Assembly (NCBI GenBank): GCA_013298445.1
Contig: JAAFHQ010000272.1
Span: forward strand, 1-7,593
Source: Chitinophagales bacterium
GTDB lineage: Bacteria > Bacteroidota > Bacteroidia > Chitinophagales > Saprospiraceae
DNA length: 7,593 nt
Reading direction: 5' to 3'
The notes below the pieces were generated by a model that saw only the letters and a program-made list of their open reading frames with translations, was not told where the DNA came from and searched no databases. This document shows positions 1-5,519 of this stretch, piece by piece (position 1 is the stretch's first letter; every line of letters starts with the position of its first letter). A program made the translations under genes and the position numbers.

Positions 1-131
1 GATTTACCCGCGCCATTGGGGCCAATATAGCCAATTACTTGACCTGCCTGGATGTGGAGATTGATATCGTGGAGCACCTGTTTTTTGCCAAAAAAATTGC
101 TCAGGTTGTCAATTTGAATGATGGGTTCCAT
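1..131 (-). CDS. ABC transporter ATP-binding protein, N-terminal fragment
   Basis: Reading leftward from an ATG at 131, 43 complete codons are visible before the window edge. The fragment begins MEPIIQIDNLSNFFGK and carries the Walker A P-loop GPNGAGK at about residues 37-43, preceded by the usual beta strand (QVIGYI). The 'V..GYIGPNGAGKS' form is typical of ABC-2-type export ATPases, which hydrolyse ATP at the cytoplasmic face to drive a membrane partner. Walker B, signature and H-loop lie outside the window, so substrate and subfamily cannot be told. The start is supported by the normal distance (about 36 residues) to the P-loop and by a promoter-like box just upstream at 150-157. The gene is divergent from the unknown gene at 355. 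The truncation is only the window edge. Confidence 0.93.
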   Translation of the reverse strand, partial: MEPIIQIDNLSNFFGKKQVLHDINLHIQAGQVIGYIGPNGAGK

Positions 132-149
132 TTTCTTTTCTTGTAGGAT

Positions 150-157
150 CAAAGCTA
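150..157 (-). promoter_or_regulatory. Bacteroidota-type -7 box for the ABC ATPase gene
   Basis: On the minus strand this reads TAGCTTTG, an exact match to the Bacteroidota -7 consensus TAnnTTTG. It lies 18 bases before the ATG at 131, which would give a leader of roughly a dozen bases. A -33 TTTG at the usual spacing is not clear, so the call rests on the -7 box and its placement alone. Confidence 0.4.
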
Positions 158-299
158 AAAAAAGCAAAGGGTAAACAGAAGTATTTTGTTGAAAATGATT
201 TTTGTAAAAATGTAAGTGATAAGAAAGGGAAAGTAAGCGGGAATGTAAGTATGCAAGGCCCATTTTTGCAGTGAGTTCAGATTAAAACAATAACCCCCA

Positions 300-336
300 A
301 CCTGCTGGTAAACCACCTGAACTCCAAACAGCAGGT
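300..336 (+). promoter_or_regulatory. inverted repeat in the leader of the 355 gene
   Basis: ACCTGCTG (300-307) is perfectly repeated in inverted form as CAGCAGGT (329-336) around a 21-base loop, ending 18 bases before the ATG at 355. It could be an mRNA hairpin controlling translation or a dyad operator. There is no T-run, so it is not an intrinsic terminator. The rest of the 132-354 spacer is A-rich. For the plus strand it shows only a one-mismatch box (CATTTTTG, 261-268) as a promoter candidate. Confidence 0.35.
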
Positions 337-354
337 AGGATAAAACTTAACACC

Positions 355-813
355 ATGTCACTTACAATCGAAAATGCAATTGGTTTTTTGTCCAGTTCTG
401 TTTCTGGAGATGTTCAGTACTTCGAATTGCCTACGGGAGTTTATCCCGATCCTGTAATTACTGGCCCTAACCCTGCTAGTATCCAGGTGGACCAAAAATG
501 GCAAGTGAAATTCAAATTTACAGCAAGTGGAATCTTTTTTAAGTTTTTTGGCGCTGCTGTGAAATGGGATTGTGATATTCTGATGGAGCAATTTGGGCCA
601 GACGATAACCCTGCCACCCTGCCTTCAATCACCATTCCCGGTGTAAACGCTTTGTCCAACGCGTTTTCTGGAACCATCAATTTGAATGCAGGAGATGTAC
701 CTGAAGGCGTTTATCGCTTGGTGGCTCGTCTTTGTATGCGACCTAACAGCTCCAGCACTATTTTGGCTACCGGATTTGTTGACCTTGGAATGGTACAGTT
801 CTATAAAGGTTAA
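355..813 (+). CDS. conserved-looking protein of unknown function, beta-rich (152 aa)
   Basis: Function not recognised. The product has no signal peptide or membrane segment and is therefore probably cytoplasmic. It has the alternating hydrophobic pattern of a beta-sandwich: strands around W49 (QKWQVKFKF) and W71 (VKWDCDILMEQFGP), then a C-terminal block VPEGVYRLVARL (115-126) followed by ATGFVDLGMVQFYKG (138-152). A similar ending (G.YDL..., then G.A.F....IQV) closes the 248-residue product of the next gene. The two C-terminal halves may therefore be diverged copies of one domain; this is judged by eye and not by a profile search. The start is the first ATG in an open frame after a leader containing an 8-bp inverted repeat. 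The stop is followed within 16 bases by a strong hairpin terminator, so this is probably a single-gene transcript with limited readthrough to 899. Confidence 0.85.
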   Translation: MSLTIENAIGFLSSSVSGDVQYFELPTGVYPDPVITGPNPASIQVDQKWQVKFKFTASGIFFKFFGAAVKWDCDILMEQFGPDDNPATLPSITIPGVNALSNAFSGTINLNAGDVPEGVYRLVARLCMRPNSSSTILATGFVDLGMVQFYKG

Positions 814-828
814 TTGATTCTGGTGCTT

Positions 829-877
829 GAAAACATGGTACTTCACATAGTGATAGATACCATGTTTTCTTTTTTTT
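829..877 (+). terminator. strong rho-independent terminator after the 355 gene
   Basis: A perfect 12-bp inverted repeat, GAAAACATGGTA (829-840) and TACCATGTTTTC (858-869), is followed directly by eight T residues (870-877). The 17-base loop can fold further through TCAC (843-846) and GTGA (850-853), giving a long hairpin. It lies 16 bases after the stop of the 355 gene and 21 bases before the ATG of the 899 gene. The T-run plus G878 also resembles a degenerate -7 box (TTTTTTTG) for the downstream gene. Confidence 0.85.
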
Positions 878-898
878 GTACGACTAAACCTTAAAGTT

Positions 899-1645
899 AT
901 GGCTACTACAAAACGAAAAAAAAGCAGCCCTCGCCCTTCTTTTCCAGCGATTGCTTTGCCTGATGCAGTCCAGGTTGTTTCCCCCAATTTTTTGGTGCCT
1001 ACCGCTGATCCTTTGGATGACGAGCCCAAAGTATCTTTTACACTTGAGTTTTATCCTGTTGATGAAAAGGAAAGTTCTTTCATTGGGCGATTGAAAAAAA
1101 TTGGCTCAGAGGAACAAGCAACCTTGATAGATGATTTAGACAGTGAGATTTTGCTCGATTTTATCCGCCGTAATCTGCCTAAAACCTGGCGTAAACAACA
1201 CTCTAACAAAGCGATAGCAGAGGTTGAAACAGAAATTGAACCATTACCACCATCTACGCTTCCCTCCCAGGACCAAATTAAGGAGCCTGCCTTTGTGACG
1301 GAGCCACCCATCAAAGAATTGTCGACCGGGAAATTGGAAATATTGCAAAATGGCCTAAAAAGCAAGGTTTTTGAGTCGTCTCATGCCATCTATCTACGTT
1401 TTGCCGCTGATTCGGTACCTCAATGGGCCGAGTACAACGTCCATTTTAAGTCACTCGAAACGAATGCGTATAATCATAACATCCGACGTAAGCAAATATT
1501 GAACGGCCAACTTGAGGTAGTCTTGTCGGAAAATCAACTAAAACCAGGTATCTATGATTTAAAATTTAGCGCTGTTGCCGCTGGGGATAATCATGTAAAG
1601 GGAGTAGCAAAATTTACGGCAAACCAACTGATTCAAGTAATTTGA
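899..1645 (+). CDS. two-part protein of unknown function (248 aa)
   Basis: Function not recognised. The basic N-terminus (KRKKSS, 5-10) is followed by a first alpha/beta segment at about 44-97, with SFTLEFYPV, IGRLKKI and a helix SEILLDFIRRNLP. A low-complexity Pro/Glu linker (about 104-142, with EVETEIEPLPPS and similar) follows. The second, beta-rich segment (about 145-248) includes VFESSHAIYLRF, WAEYNVHFKSLET, PGIYDLKFSAV (216-226) and an ending G.AKFTANQLIQVI. The last part resembles the C-terminus of the 152-residue product encoded just upstream. No signal peptide or transmembrane helix is seen. The ATG at 899 follows the upstream terminator by 21 bases. A promoter would have to overlap that terminator, or expression depends on readthrough. 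The gene ends 5 bases from the stop of the oppositely oriented small gene at 1651. Confidence 0.85.
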   Translation: MATTKRKKSSPRPSFPAIALPDAVQVVSPNFLVPTADPLDDEPKVSFTLEFYPVDEKESSFIGRLKKIGSEEQATLIDDLDSEILLDFIRRNLPKTWRKQHSNKAIAEVETEIEPLPPSTLPSQDQIKEPAFVTEPPIKELSTGKLEILQNGLKSKVFESSHAIYLRFAADSVPQWAEYNVHFKSLETNAYNHNIRRKQILNGQLEVVLSENQLKPGIYDLKFSAVAAGDNHVKGVAKFTANQLIQVI

Positions 1646-1650
1646 AATAG

Positions 1651-1875
1651 CTAAGATAGTGAATGACTGGCTTCCAGAATCAGAGGGTTGATGTACATCC
1701 CCTGGTGTTTAACTTGGGAATCTCCAGGGTTTTCAACTACCATTTCACCCGTTTCCTGATGCATTTTGCGCCGGTAATTCTGGCACTGTGGACAAGTAAA
1801 TACAATCCATGGGGCTTCAACCGACACTTCGCAGGTATGTGCATCTTCCTTTGCTGAAAATTCAATGTTGAGCAT
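1651..1875 (-). CDS. small CPxC protein of unknown function (74 aa)
   Basis: A 74-residue product beginning MLNIEFSAKEDAHTCEVSVE. Its most distinctive part is VFTCPQCQNYRRKM (25-38), followed by ETGEMVVENPGD. C28 and C31 form a knuckle-like CPxC pair, with H13 and C15 (HTC) as possible further ligands, so metal binding is possible but only one clear Cys pair is present. Aromatic and charged residues are spread as in a folded protein. The opposite-strand frame in this interval (1663-1857) looks non-biological, rich in F, H and W. The gene fits snugly between the stop at 1645 and the 155-base spacer before the regulator at 2031, from which it is divergent. That placement and the meaningful composition argue for a real gene. 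No named family is recognised. Confidence 0.6.
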   Translation of the reverse strand: MLNIEFSAKEDAHTCEVSVEAPWIVFTCPQCQNYRRKMHQETGEMVVENPGDSQVKHQGMYINPLILEASHSLS

Positions 1876-2007
1876 GTTTGATTCGTTTTGAAGGTTACGT
1901 ACTTGACTTATAAGGCCAAAAGAAATAACTTGTACCCTGTTTATGGTAAAAGTATACGCTCAACCGAGGTTTTGATTTTAATCCAGTTAAAAATACACAA
2001 TTTCCAG

Positions 2008-2016
2008 TTTTTTTTG
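2008..2016 (+). promoter_or_regulatory. possible T-rich -7 box before the regulator gene
   Basis: Eight T residues plus G (followed by TAAAAC) lie 14 bases before the ATG at 2031. The run matches the TTTG end of the Bacteroidota -7 consensus but lacks the A of TAnnTTTG. The same T8-G-TA string ends 20 bases before the ATG at 899. The rest of the 1876-2030 spacer holds short palindromes only (CTTATAAG at about 1909, GTATAC at about 1952). Confidence 0.22.
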
Positions 2017-2030
2017 TAAAACTAACTCCA

Positions 2031-3284
2031 ATGTCTACTTCAAATTTGATTGTCATCACAGGGCAAATCCCCGCTGTGCAGTCCCAGATTCAGTCCATGT
2101 TGGCGGATCAATTTGCCTGTTGTTCGGTTCCTCTGTCCGATACAGATACCCTCAGCAAAGTTTCTAAACTCTCACAAACGCTCATCCTGGTAATAGATGA
2201 GGATTCCATGACTTATCTTGTTCATCCGCCCATGACGGGTAAAATCCCAACCTTGGCCGTCCTGAATCAACCATCCACAGCATTGCTGCAACAAGCTTAT
2301 CAAAGTGGAGCAAGCAAAATACTCGTTTGGCCAAAATCCAAGGAAGAATTACAGTCCGCGATCAGGCAGTGTATTCCTAAAAAAAGCTTACTGGGCTTGT
2401 TGAAAAATCGAATCAATACCTTGTTCTATCCTCCATTACAGGTGCAAAAAGGCGATTTTTTAGGCCAGCCCCCAAAGAAGGACCTGACCACTTATCAAAT
2501 TGCCTTGCTCGGAGAATTGAGTATCCGCCAAGACCAATTTCAGTTGCGCCCTCATACTCAAAGAGAACGGGAGTTGCTGGGATATTTGTTGTTTAACTAT
2601 CCTAAACCCATTAAACGGGAAAAACTTTGTGCTGCGCTTTGGCCAGGTATCGACGCGGAGGCTGCACGCAACCGACTCAATGTGCTCATTCATCGATTGC
2701 GCAAAGGAAGTACTAAAGAGCAAAGTGTAGCAGACTGGTTGGTATATGATTCAAGGGTCAATGCCTATTACCTGAGTGTACCGGATTCAATTCAAATAGA
2801 TGTTCATGAATACCAAGATTTGCTGGCCGAATTAAAAAACCAGCAAGATCAGCCAGAAATCAGCATCCAAATCTGTAAAAAAATAGTTGAACTTCATCAG
2901 GGAGTGCTCCTGGAGGGCATTGAACATTCTGAATGGATTGATCGACAACGTTTGGATATCCAGGAAAAATTGCAAGGTATCATCCTCCACCTGGCTGATT
3001 ATTATTTGCAAAAAAATGGTTATTCACAAGCCATTTATTACTGTCGCCGGGGAGTTGATTTGGATCCTTGCCTGGAAGCAATTCAGCAAAGATTGATTTC
3101 GGCCCTGGCCCTTAATGGTGATCGGGAGGCAGCTATCCGGGCATACCGCCGTTTTGAACAAACTCGGATTCAGGAATTTGTTTTGGCACCTTCTGCAAGC
3201 AGTAAAACGTTACGTAAATTGATCGAAGAAGGAACTTATGAAGACCTTTGTACCTGGTACAATCAATTGACCTCAAAAAACTGA
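2031..3284 (+). CDS. AfsR/SARP-type regulator with degenerate receiver, winged helix and BTAD domain
   Basis: A 417-residue cytoplasmic transcription factor with three parts. Residues about 4-115 look like a response-regulator receiver fold (NLIVIT strand, LILVIDED at 51-58, IPTLAVLN, and GASKILVWPKSKEEL at 93-107). The paired acidic residues after strand 1 are missing and the usual Lys-Pro is replaced by WPK, so classical phosphorylation looks doubtful. Residues about 155-250 form a winged helix of OmpR/SARP type: ALLGELSIRQ, then REKLCAALWPGIDAEAARNR and LNVLIHRLR, which contain the DNA-recognition helix, and YYLSV as the wing. Residues about 257-400 are a BTAD with TPR-like helices (DYYLQKNGYSQAIYYCRRGVDLDP and ALNGDREAAIRAYRRFE). 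SARP/BTAD proteins are best known as activators in Actinobacteria; Bacteroidota examples are known but little characterised. Its targets are unknown, and the divergent 1651 gene and the nearby 355/899 genes are candidates. It ends 15 bases from the convergent SRPBCC gene. Confidence 0.9.
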   Translation: MSTSNLIVITGQIPAVQSQIQSMLADQFACCSVPLSDTDTLSKVSKLSQTLILVIDEDSMTYLVHPPMTGKIPTLAVLNQPSTALLQQAYQSGASKILVWPKSKEELQSAIRQCIPKKSLLGLLKNRINTLFYPPLQVQKGDFLGQPPKKDLTTYQIALLGELSIRQDQFQLRPHTQRERELLGYLLFNYPKPIKREKLCAALWPGIDAEAARNRLNVLIHRLRKGSTKEQSVADWLVYDSRVNAYYLSVPDSIQIDVHEYQDLLAELKNQQDQPEISIQICKKIVELHQGVLLEGIEHSEWIDRQRLDIQEKLQGIILHLADYYLQKNGYSQAIYYCRRGVDLDPCLEAIQQRLISALALNGDREAAIRAYRRFEQTRIQEFVLAPSASSKTLRKLIEEGTYEDLCTWYNQLTSKN

Positions 3285-3301
3285 ATTGCTGCTGAAGTTT
3301 T
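3277..3301. terminator. weak bidirectional terminator candidate between convergent genes
   Basis: AAAACT (3277-3282) and AGTTTT (3296-3301) form a 6-bp inverted repeat around a 13-base loop. It spans the 15-base gap between the regulator stop and the SRPBCC stop and extends into both ends. An A-run lies at its left edge (a T-run for minus-strand transcripts). The stem is short and AT-rich, so the support is slight. Confidence 0.25.
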
Positions 3302-3764
3302 AATGCGCGTTAAAAAAATCCTCGATTGACTTCGCACGATATCTGAAAATTTCATCCACCATATTGTTTACCATCAGCAAGTCGGCGATAGTGCCAATAG
3401 GGCCATAGGGCACCTTATAATGTAAGATATCGTGCATTAAAGTCCCTCCGTTTTGAGGCGTAAAATGATGCTGGTGATGCCAAAAAGCATACGGGCCCTC
3501 CTGCTGCACATCAATGAAGTAATGCATGGGGTCAATGTGGGTAATTTCCGTCGTCCATTTCATACGGATTCCTAATAAAGGGCTGATGTAGTAAGGGATG
3601 AGCATGCCCGGATACATTTTTTGGCCACTCAAGTCGGACAACATGGTGATACCGACTTTTGCGGGGGTCAATTTTTTGAGATTTTCAGGCCTTGAAAAAA
3701 AATCCCAAATGGCTTCCACGGGTTGGGGGATAAATTGTTGCCATTCCTTTCGCTTGATCTGCAT
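3300..3764 (-). CDS. SRPBCC-family (START/Bet v1-like) ligand-binding protein
   Basis: The 154-residue product has the length and pattern of single-domain SRPBCC cyclase/dehydrase-like proteins. These are cytoplasmic hydrophobic-pocket proteins that bind lipids, polyketides or quinone-like ligands. The N-terminal strand-helix unit (EWQQFIPQPVEAIWDFFSRP, 7-26) and the following LKKLTP are family hallmarks. They are followed by antiparallel strands (PGMLIPYYI, MKWTTEITHID, HYFIDVQQEGPYAFWHHQHHF and GTLMHDILHYKVPYGPIG) and a long C-terminal helix (MVDEIFRYRAKSIEDFF, 135-151). The ATG at 3764 begins directly before this core. The gene is alone on its strand and convergent with the SARP-type regulator. 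No catalytic residues can be assigned and the ligand is unknown. Confidence 0.9.
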   Translation of the reverse strand: MQIKRKEWQQFIPQPVEAIWDFFSRPENLKKLTPAKVGITMLSDLSGQKMYPGMLIPYYISPLLGIRMKWTTEITHIDPMHYFIDVQQEGPYAFWHHQHHFTPQNGGTLMHDILHYKVPYGPIGTIADLLMVNNMVDEIFRYRAKSIEDFFNAH

Positions 3765-3889
3765 AATTTTTTACAAGTAAACTCGTTCTTGCTTTGTTTG
3801 TTCATAAGAAAATGAAGCTTAAATCCATTAGCCGAAAAAAAATGTGAAATTTCTGTGACAAAAATGCACTAGGCTACGGGTTTAACCCC

Positions 3890-3897
3890 TATCTTTG
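3890..3897 (+). promoter_or_regulatory. Bacteroidota-type -7 promoter box
   Basis: TATCTTTG exactly matches the TAnnTTTG -7 consensus. Transcription would begin a few bases later, near 3903, giving a leader of about 215 bases for the gene at 4121. That leader includes a small hairpin at 3916-3931 and the short frame from 3959. No good -33 TTTG is seen at the usual distance. Confidence 0.45.
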
Positions 3898-3958
3898 TAC
3901 AACAGTAAATGCAAAAGTCCAGTTGAGGACTAGATTTTGATCCCAAAACATTGTTCCC

Positions 3959-4108
3959 ATGAAAACCGATTACAAAAATTTGACTTCTATCTCCATTGCG
4001 TTCTATCCATACTTTCCTGAATTTATCATGCCCAAAGGTCAAAATGTAGTGTAGCCACAGGTGACCATCCTGCCCGATGTTCGTCTAATCCATCGTGTCT
4101 ACCCTTAA
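3959..4108 (+). pseudogene. possible small gene interrupted by an in-frame TAG
   Basis: From ATG 3959 there are 31 codons (MKTDYKNLTSISIAFYPYFP and on to GQNVV) to a TAG at 4052-4054. The same frame then continues for 17 protein-like codons (PQVTILPDVRLIHRVYP) to a TAA at 4106-4108. The frame is also the one used by the secreted-protein gene at 4121. It could be a decayed 48-codon gene, a short leader peptide of 31 residues, or chance. No homologue is recognised and no ribosome binding site stands out. Confidence 0.25.
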
Positions 4109-4120
4109 AGTTTTGTCCAA

Positions 4121-5275
4121 ATGTGCAATGGTACTATTATCAGGATCACTTGGTTGTTTTGTGGTGCATCCATAATTGCCCTACAAAGTAACTTTCTCTA
4201 CAGCCAACAAGACTTGCAAGCAAGCCTTTCTGCAGTAGTAGAAAAAAAATCATCCAGTTCACAACAGGTCATCAGCCAATTGTCCCATCAAGCAAGCACT
4301 GATTATGTTTCAGTTGTTTGTACGGGAGAGCTGGATCTGCGTGCCATTCCATCGCCACTTGCCCTTAAGGCGATCTCGGAAAATATGGCACTACTGGTAC
4401 AGGATAAACGCTACGACCTCGGTTGTAATGCCAACGATTTTGTAGGTTATTTTGATCCATCTCGTTGGATGGACTCAAATATAAAAAGTGCCGGTGGGGT
4501 AGATGTCACCGGAGCTCCCGGTCAATTATTGGTTGAAGGGATCAATAATTATCCGGTTGTTGTGGCTGACCGCCGGGCTCCGCGCTTCACAGTAAAGATG
4601 CCCAGCAGCGGGTATGTTACTTTCAACTGGAACGACTTAGGGGGCTCCCTTTCTAACCCCACCGCACTTGCTGTTTTTGTCAATGCCCGACAAATCGCAG
4701 CAGAAACAGGTAAAGTATCCGTATTTATGCGTGCTGGTGATGAATTGCATTTCCAGATCAATCCAACAGCAAGCAAATCAATAATCGTACAAGAGTTTTC
4801 TTTTCTTTCTGACCTGGCCTATCTGATTACCCGGGAGTGGATCAATGAAGCACACCAAGTGGTAGCCAGCCAATACATCGCCGTAGAAAAACCCAATTTG
4901 GGCGATATCCGTTTTCCTCGCAATACACAAGTAAGCAAAAGCGTTCAACCGGAATACACAGGTTACCCAATTTTGGATGCCGACGGCAATGCTAAAACCA
5001 CTGAAGATCAGATGGTCCTGACCGGAACCTTCAATGGCATGCAGATCACTTTTGAGGATAAGGTAGATGCTGAACAACATCGCATCCTGAGAACTTGGAC
5101 GATCAATGATACCTGTGGTGCCAATGTGATCAGTCATGTACAGGAATTGCGGATCGCACCTACGACAACTAACCCTGCTAAATCAACTGAAGACAATAAA
5201 GTCAAACATAACTCCATTCCGAGTCAATCGGAGCCTGGAGGGTCTTATTCCAGTAGTTTTTTGGTTTTCAACTAG
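4121..5275 (+). CDS. secreted beta-rich protein with degenerate adhesin-type repeats (384 aa)
   Basis: The N-terminus fits a Sec signal peptide: short n-region with R8, hydrophobic core TWLFCGASIIAL (10-21), and likely cleavage after LYS-28 before QQ. C14 is not in a lipobox, so a lipoprotein is unlikely. The mature part begins with a Ser/Gln-rich stretch (33-60). A domain at about 65-230 follows (VCTGELDLRAIP, FVGYFDPSRWMDSN, GAPGQLLVEGINNYP, YVTFNWNDLGG, VFMRAGDELHFQINP). Two degenerate repeats come next: LITREWINEAHQVVASQYIAV at about 235-255, and ILRTWTINDTCGANVISHVQ at 322-341. In Bacteroidota surface proteins this pattern usually reads RTWT..D.CGN......Q.I.V. The Ser/Pro-rich end (GGSYSSSFLVFN) is not a T9SS sorting domain. 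The precise role is unknown, probably in the periplasm or outside the cell. An in-frame TAA at 4106 limits the start to the ATG at 4121. Confidence 0.8.
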   Translation: MCNGTIIRITWLFCGASIIALQSNFLYSQQDLQASLSAVVEKKSSSSQQVISQLSHQASTDYVSVVCTGELDLRAIPSPLALKAISENMALLVQDKRYDLGCNANDFVGYFDPSRWMDSNIKSAGGVDVTGAPGQLLVEGINNYPVVVADRRAPRFTVKMPSSGYVTFNWNDLGGSLSNPTALAVFVNARQIAAETGKVSVFMRAGDELHFQINPTASKSIIVQEFSFLSDLAYLITREWINEAHQVVASQYIAVEKPNLGDIRFPRNTQVSKSVQPEYTGYPILDADGNAKTTEDQMVLTGTFNGMQITFEDKVDAEQHRILRTWTINDTCGANVISHVQELRIAPTTTNPAKSTEDNKVKHNSIPSQSEPGGSYSSSFLVFN

Positions 5276-5286
5276 TTTCGCGTAAC

Positions 5287-5298
5287 AAATCATGATTT
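5287..5298. repeat. perfect 12-bp palindrome
   Basis: AAATCATGATTT is a perfect palindrome starting 11 bases after the stop codon of the secreted-protein gene. It may be a protein-binding dyad. It lacks a loop and T-run, so it is not a terminator. Confidence 0.35.
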
Positions 5299-5321
5299 CT
5301 GCTCGAAGACGCCGGTTAGAG

Positions 5322-5347
5322 CCCAGTTTTGGGACGCTAATCAGCGT
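5322..5347 (+). repeat. two directly adjacent small stem-loops
   Basis: CCCA (5322-5325) pairs with TGGG (5330-5333) around a GTTT loop. ACGCT (5334-5338) pairs with AGCGT (5343-5347) around AATC with no gap between the stems. They would stack coaxially in the 3' untranslated RNA of the secreted-protein gene, about 80 bases before its terminator. No known RNA family is recognised. Confidence 0.3.
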
Positions 5348-5424
5348 TTCGGACAGAGATATCCAAAAAAACTAAACAACAGCAAGAATTTTTTTGTGAA
5401 GGGTTTCTTAACGAGGATTTTCAG

Positions 5425-5455
5425 CGGGAGGTTTTTTTACCTCCCGTTTTTTTTT
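5425..5455 (+). terminator. strong rho-independent terminator after the secreted-protein gene
   Basis: The 8-bp stem CGGGAGGT (5425-5432) / ACCTCCCG (5439-5446) has a six-T loop and is followed by nine T residues (5447-5455). It lies about 150 bases after the stop at 5275, so the transcript would have a long 3' untranslated tail that includes the palindrome and stem-loops above. Confidence 0.92.
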
Positions 5456-5490
5456 GTTTTCTCTCCATTTCTTTCCTGTCTTTAGAATTG

Positions 5491-5498
5491 TATTTTTG
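5491..5498 (+). promoter_or_regulatory. Bacteroidota-type -7 promoter box for the AhpD-like gene
   Basis: TATTTTTG is an exact TAnnTTTG match, 21 bases before the ATG at 5520 and downstream of the strong terminator. It supports 5520 as the start and argues against the in-frame TTG at 5454, which would lie upstream of the transcript start. A -33 element at the standard spacing is not obvious. Confidence 0.5.
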
Positions 5499-5519
5499 CC
5501 CCCTACCAATTCCTCAATC

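Larger units (their letters stand above)
3765..4120. other. 356-base intergenic region, mostly non-coding
   Basis: This spacer separates the divergent SRPBCC and secreted-protein genes. The left third is AT-rich and without a clear minus-strand promoter. It then holds a plus-strand promoter-like box at 3890-3897, a small hairpin (AGTCC 3916-3920 with GGACT 3927-3931), and a short reading frame from 3959 interrupted by a TAG. No RNA gene is recognised. Confidence 0.6.

Noticed and set aside
625..1029. 134-residue minus-strand open frame
   Set aside because: It spans the end of one gene, a terminator and the start of the next, and its translation of the hairpin region is low-complexity; not a plausible protein.
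1663..1857. 64-residue plus-strand open frame
   Set aside because: Antisense to the CPxC gene; composition is rich in Phe, His and Trp without a domain pattern.
2887..3096. 69-residue plus-strand frame inside the regulator
   Set aside because: Out-of-frame shadow of the BTAD region, which has clear helical repeats in the main frame.
4778..5137. 119-residue minus-strand open frame
   Set aside because: Antisense to the secreted-protein gene, which has a signal peptide and recognisable repeat motifs.
5454..5519. TTG start at 5454 for the AhpD-like gene
   Set aside because: It lies inside the terminator T-run and upstream of the -7 box at 5491; the ATG at 5520 gives the family's normal N-terminus.
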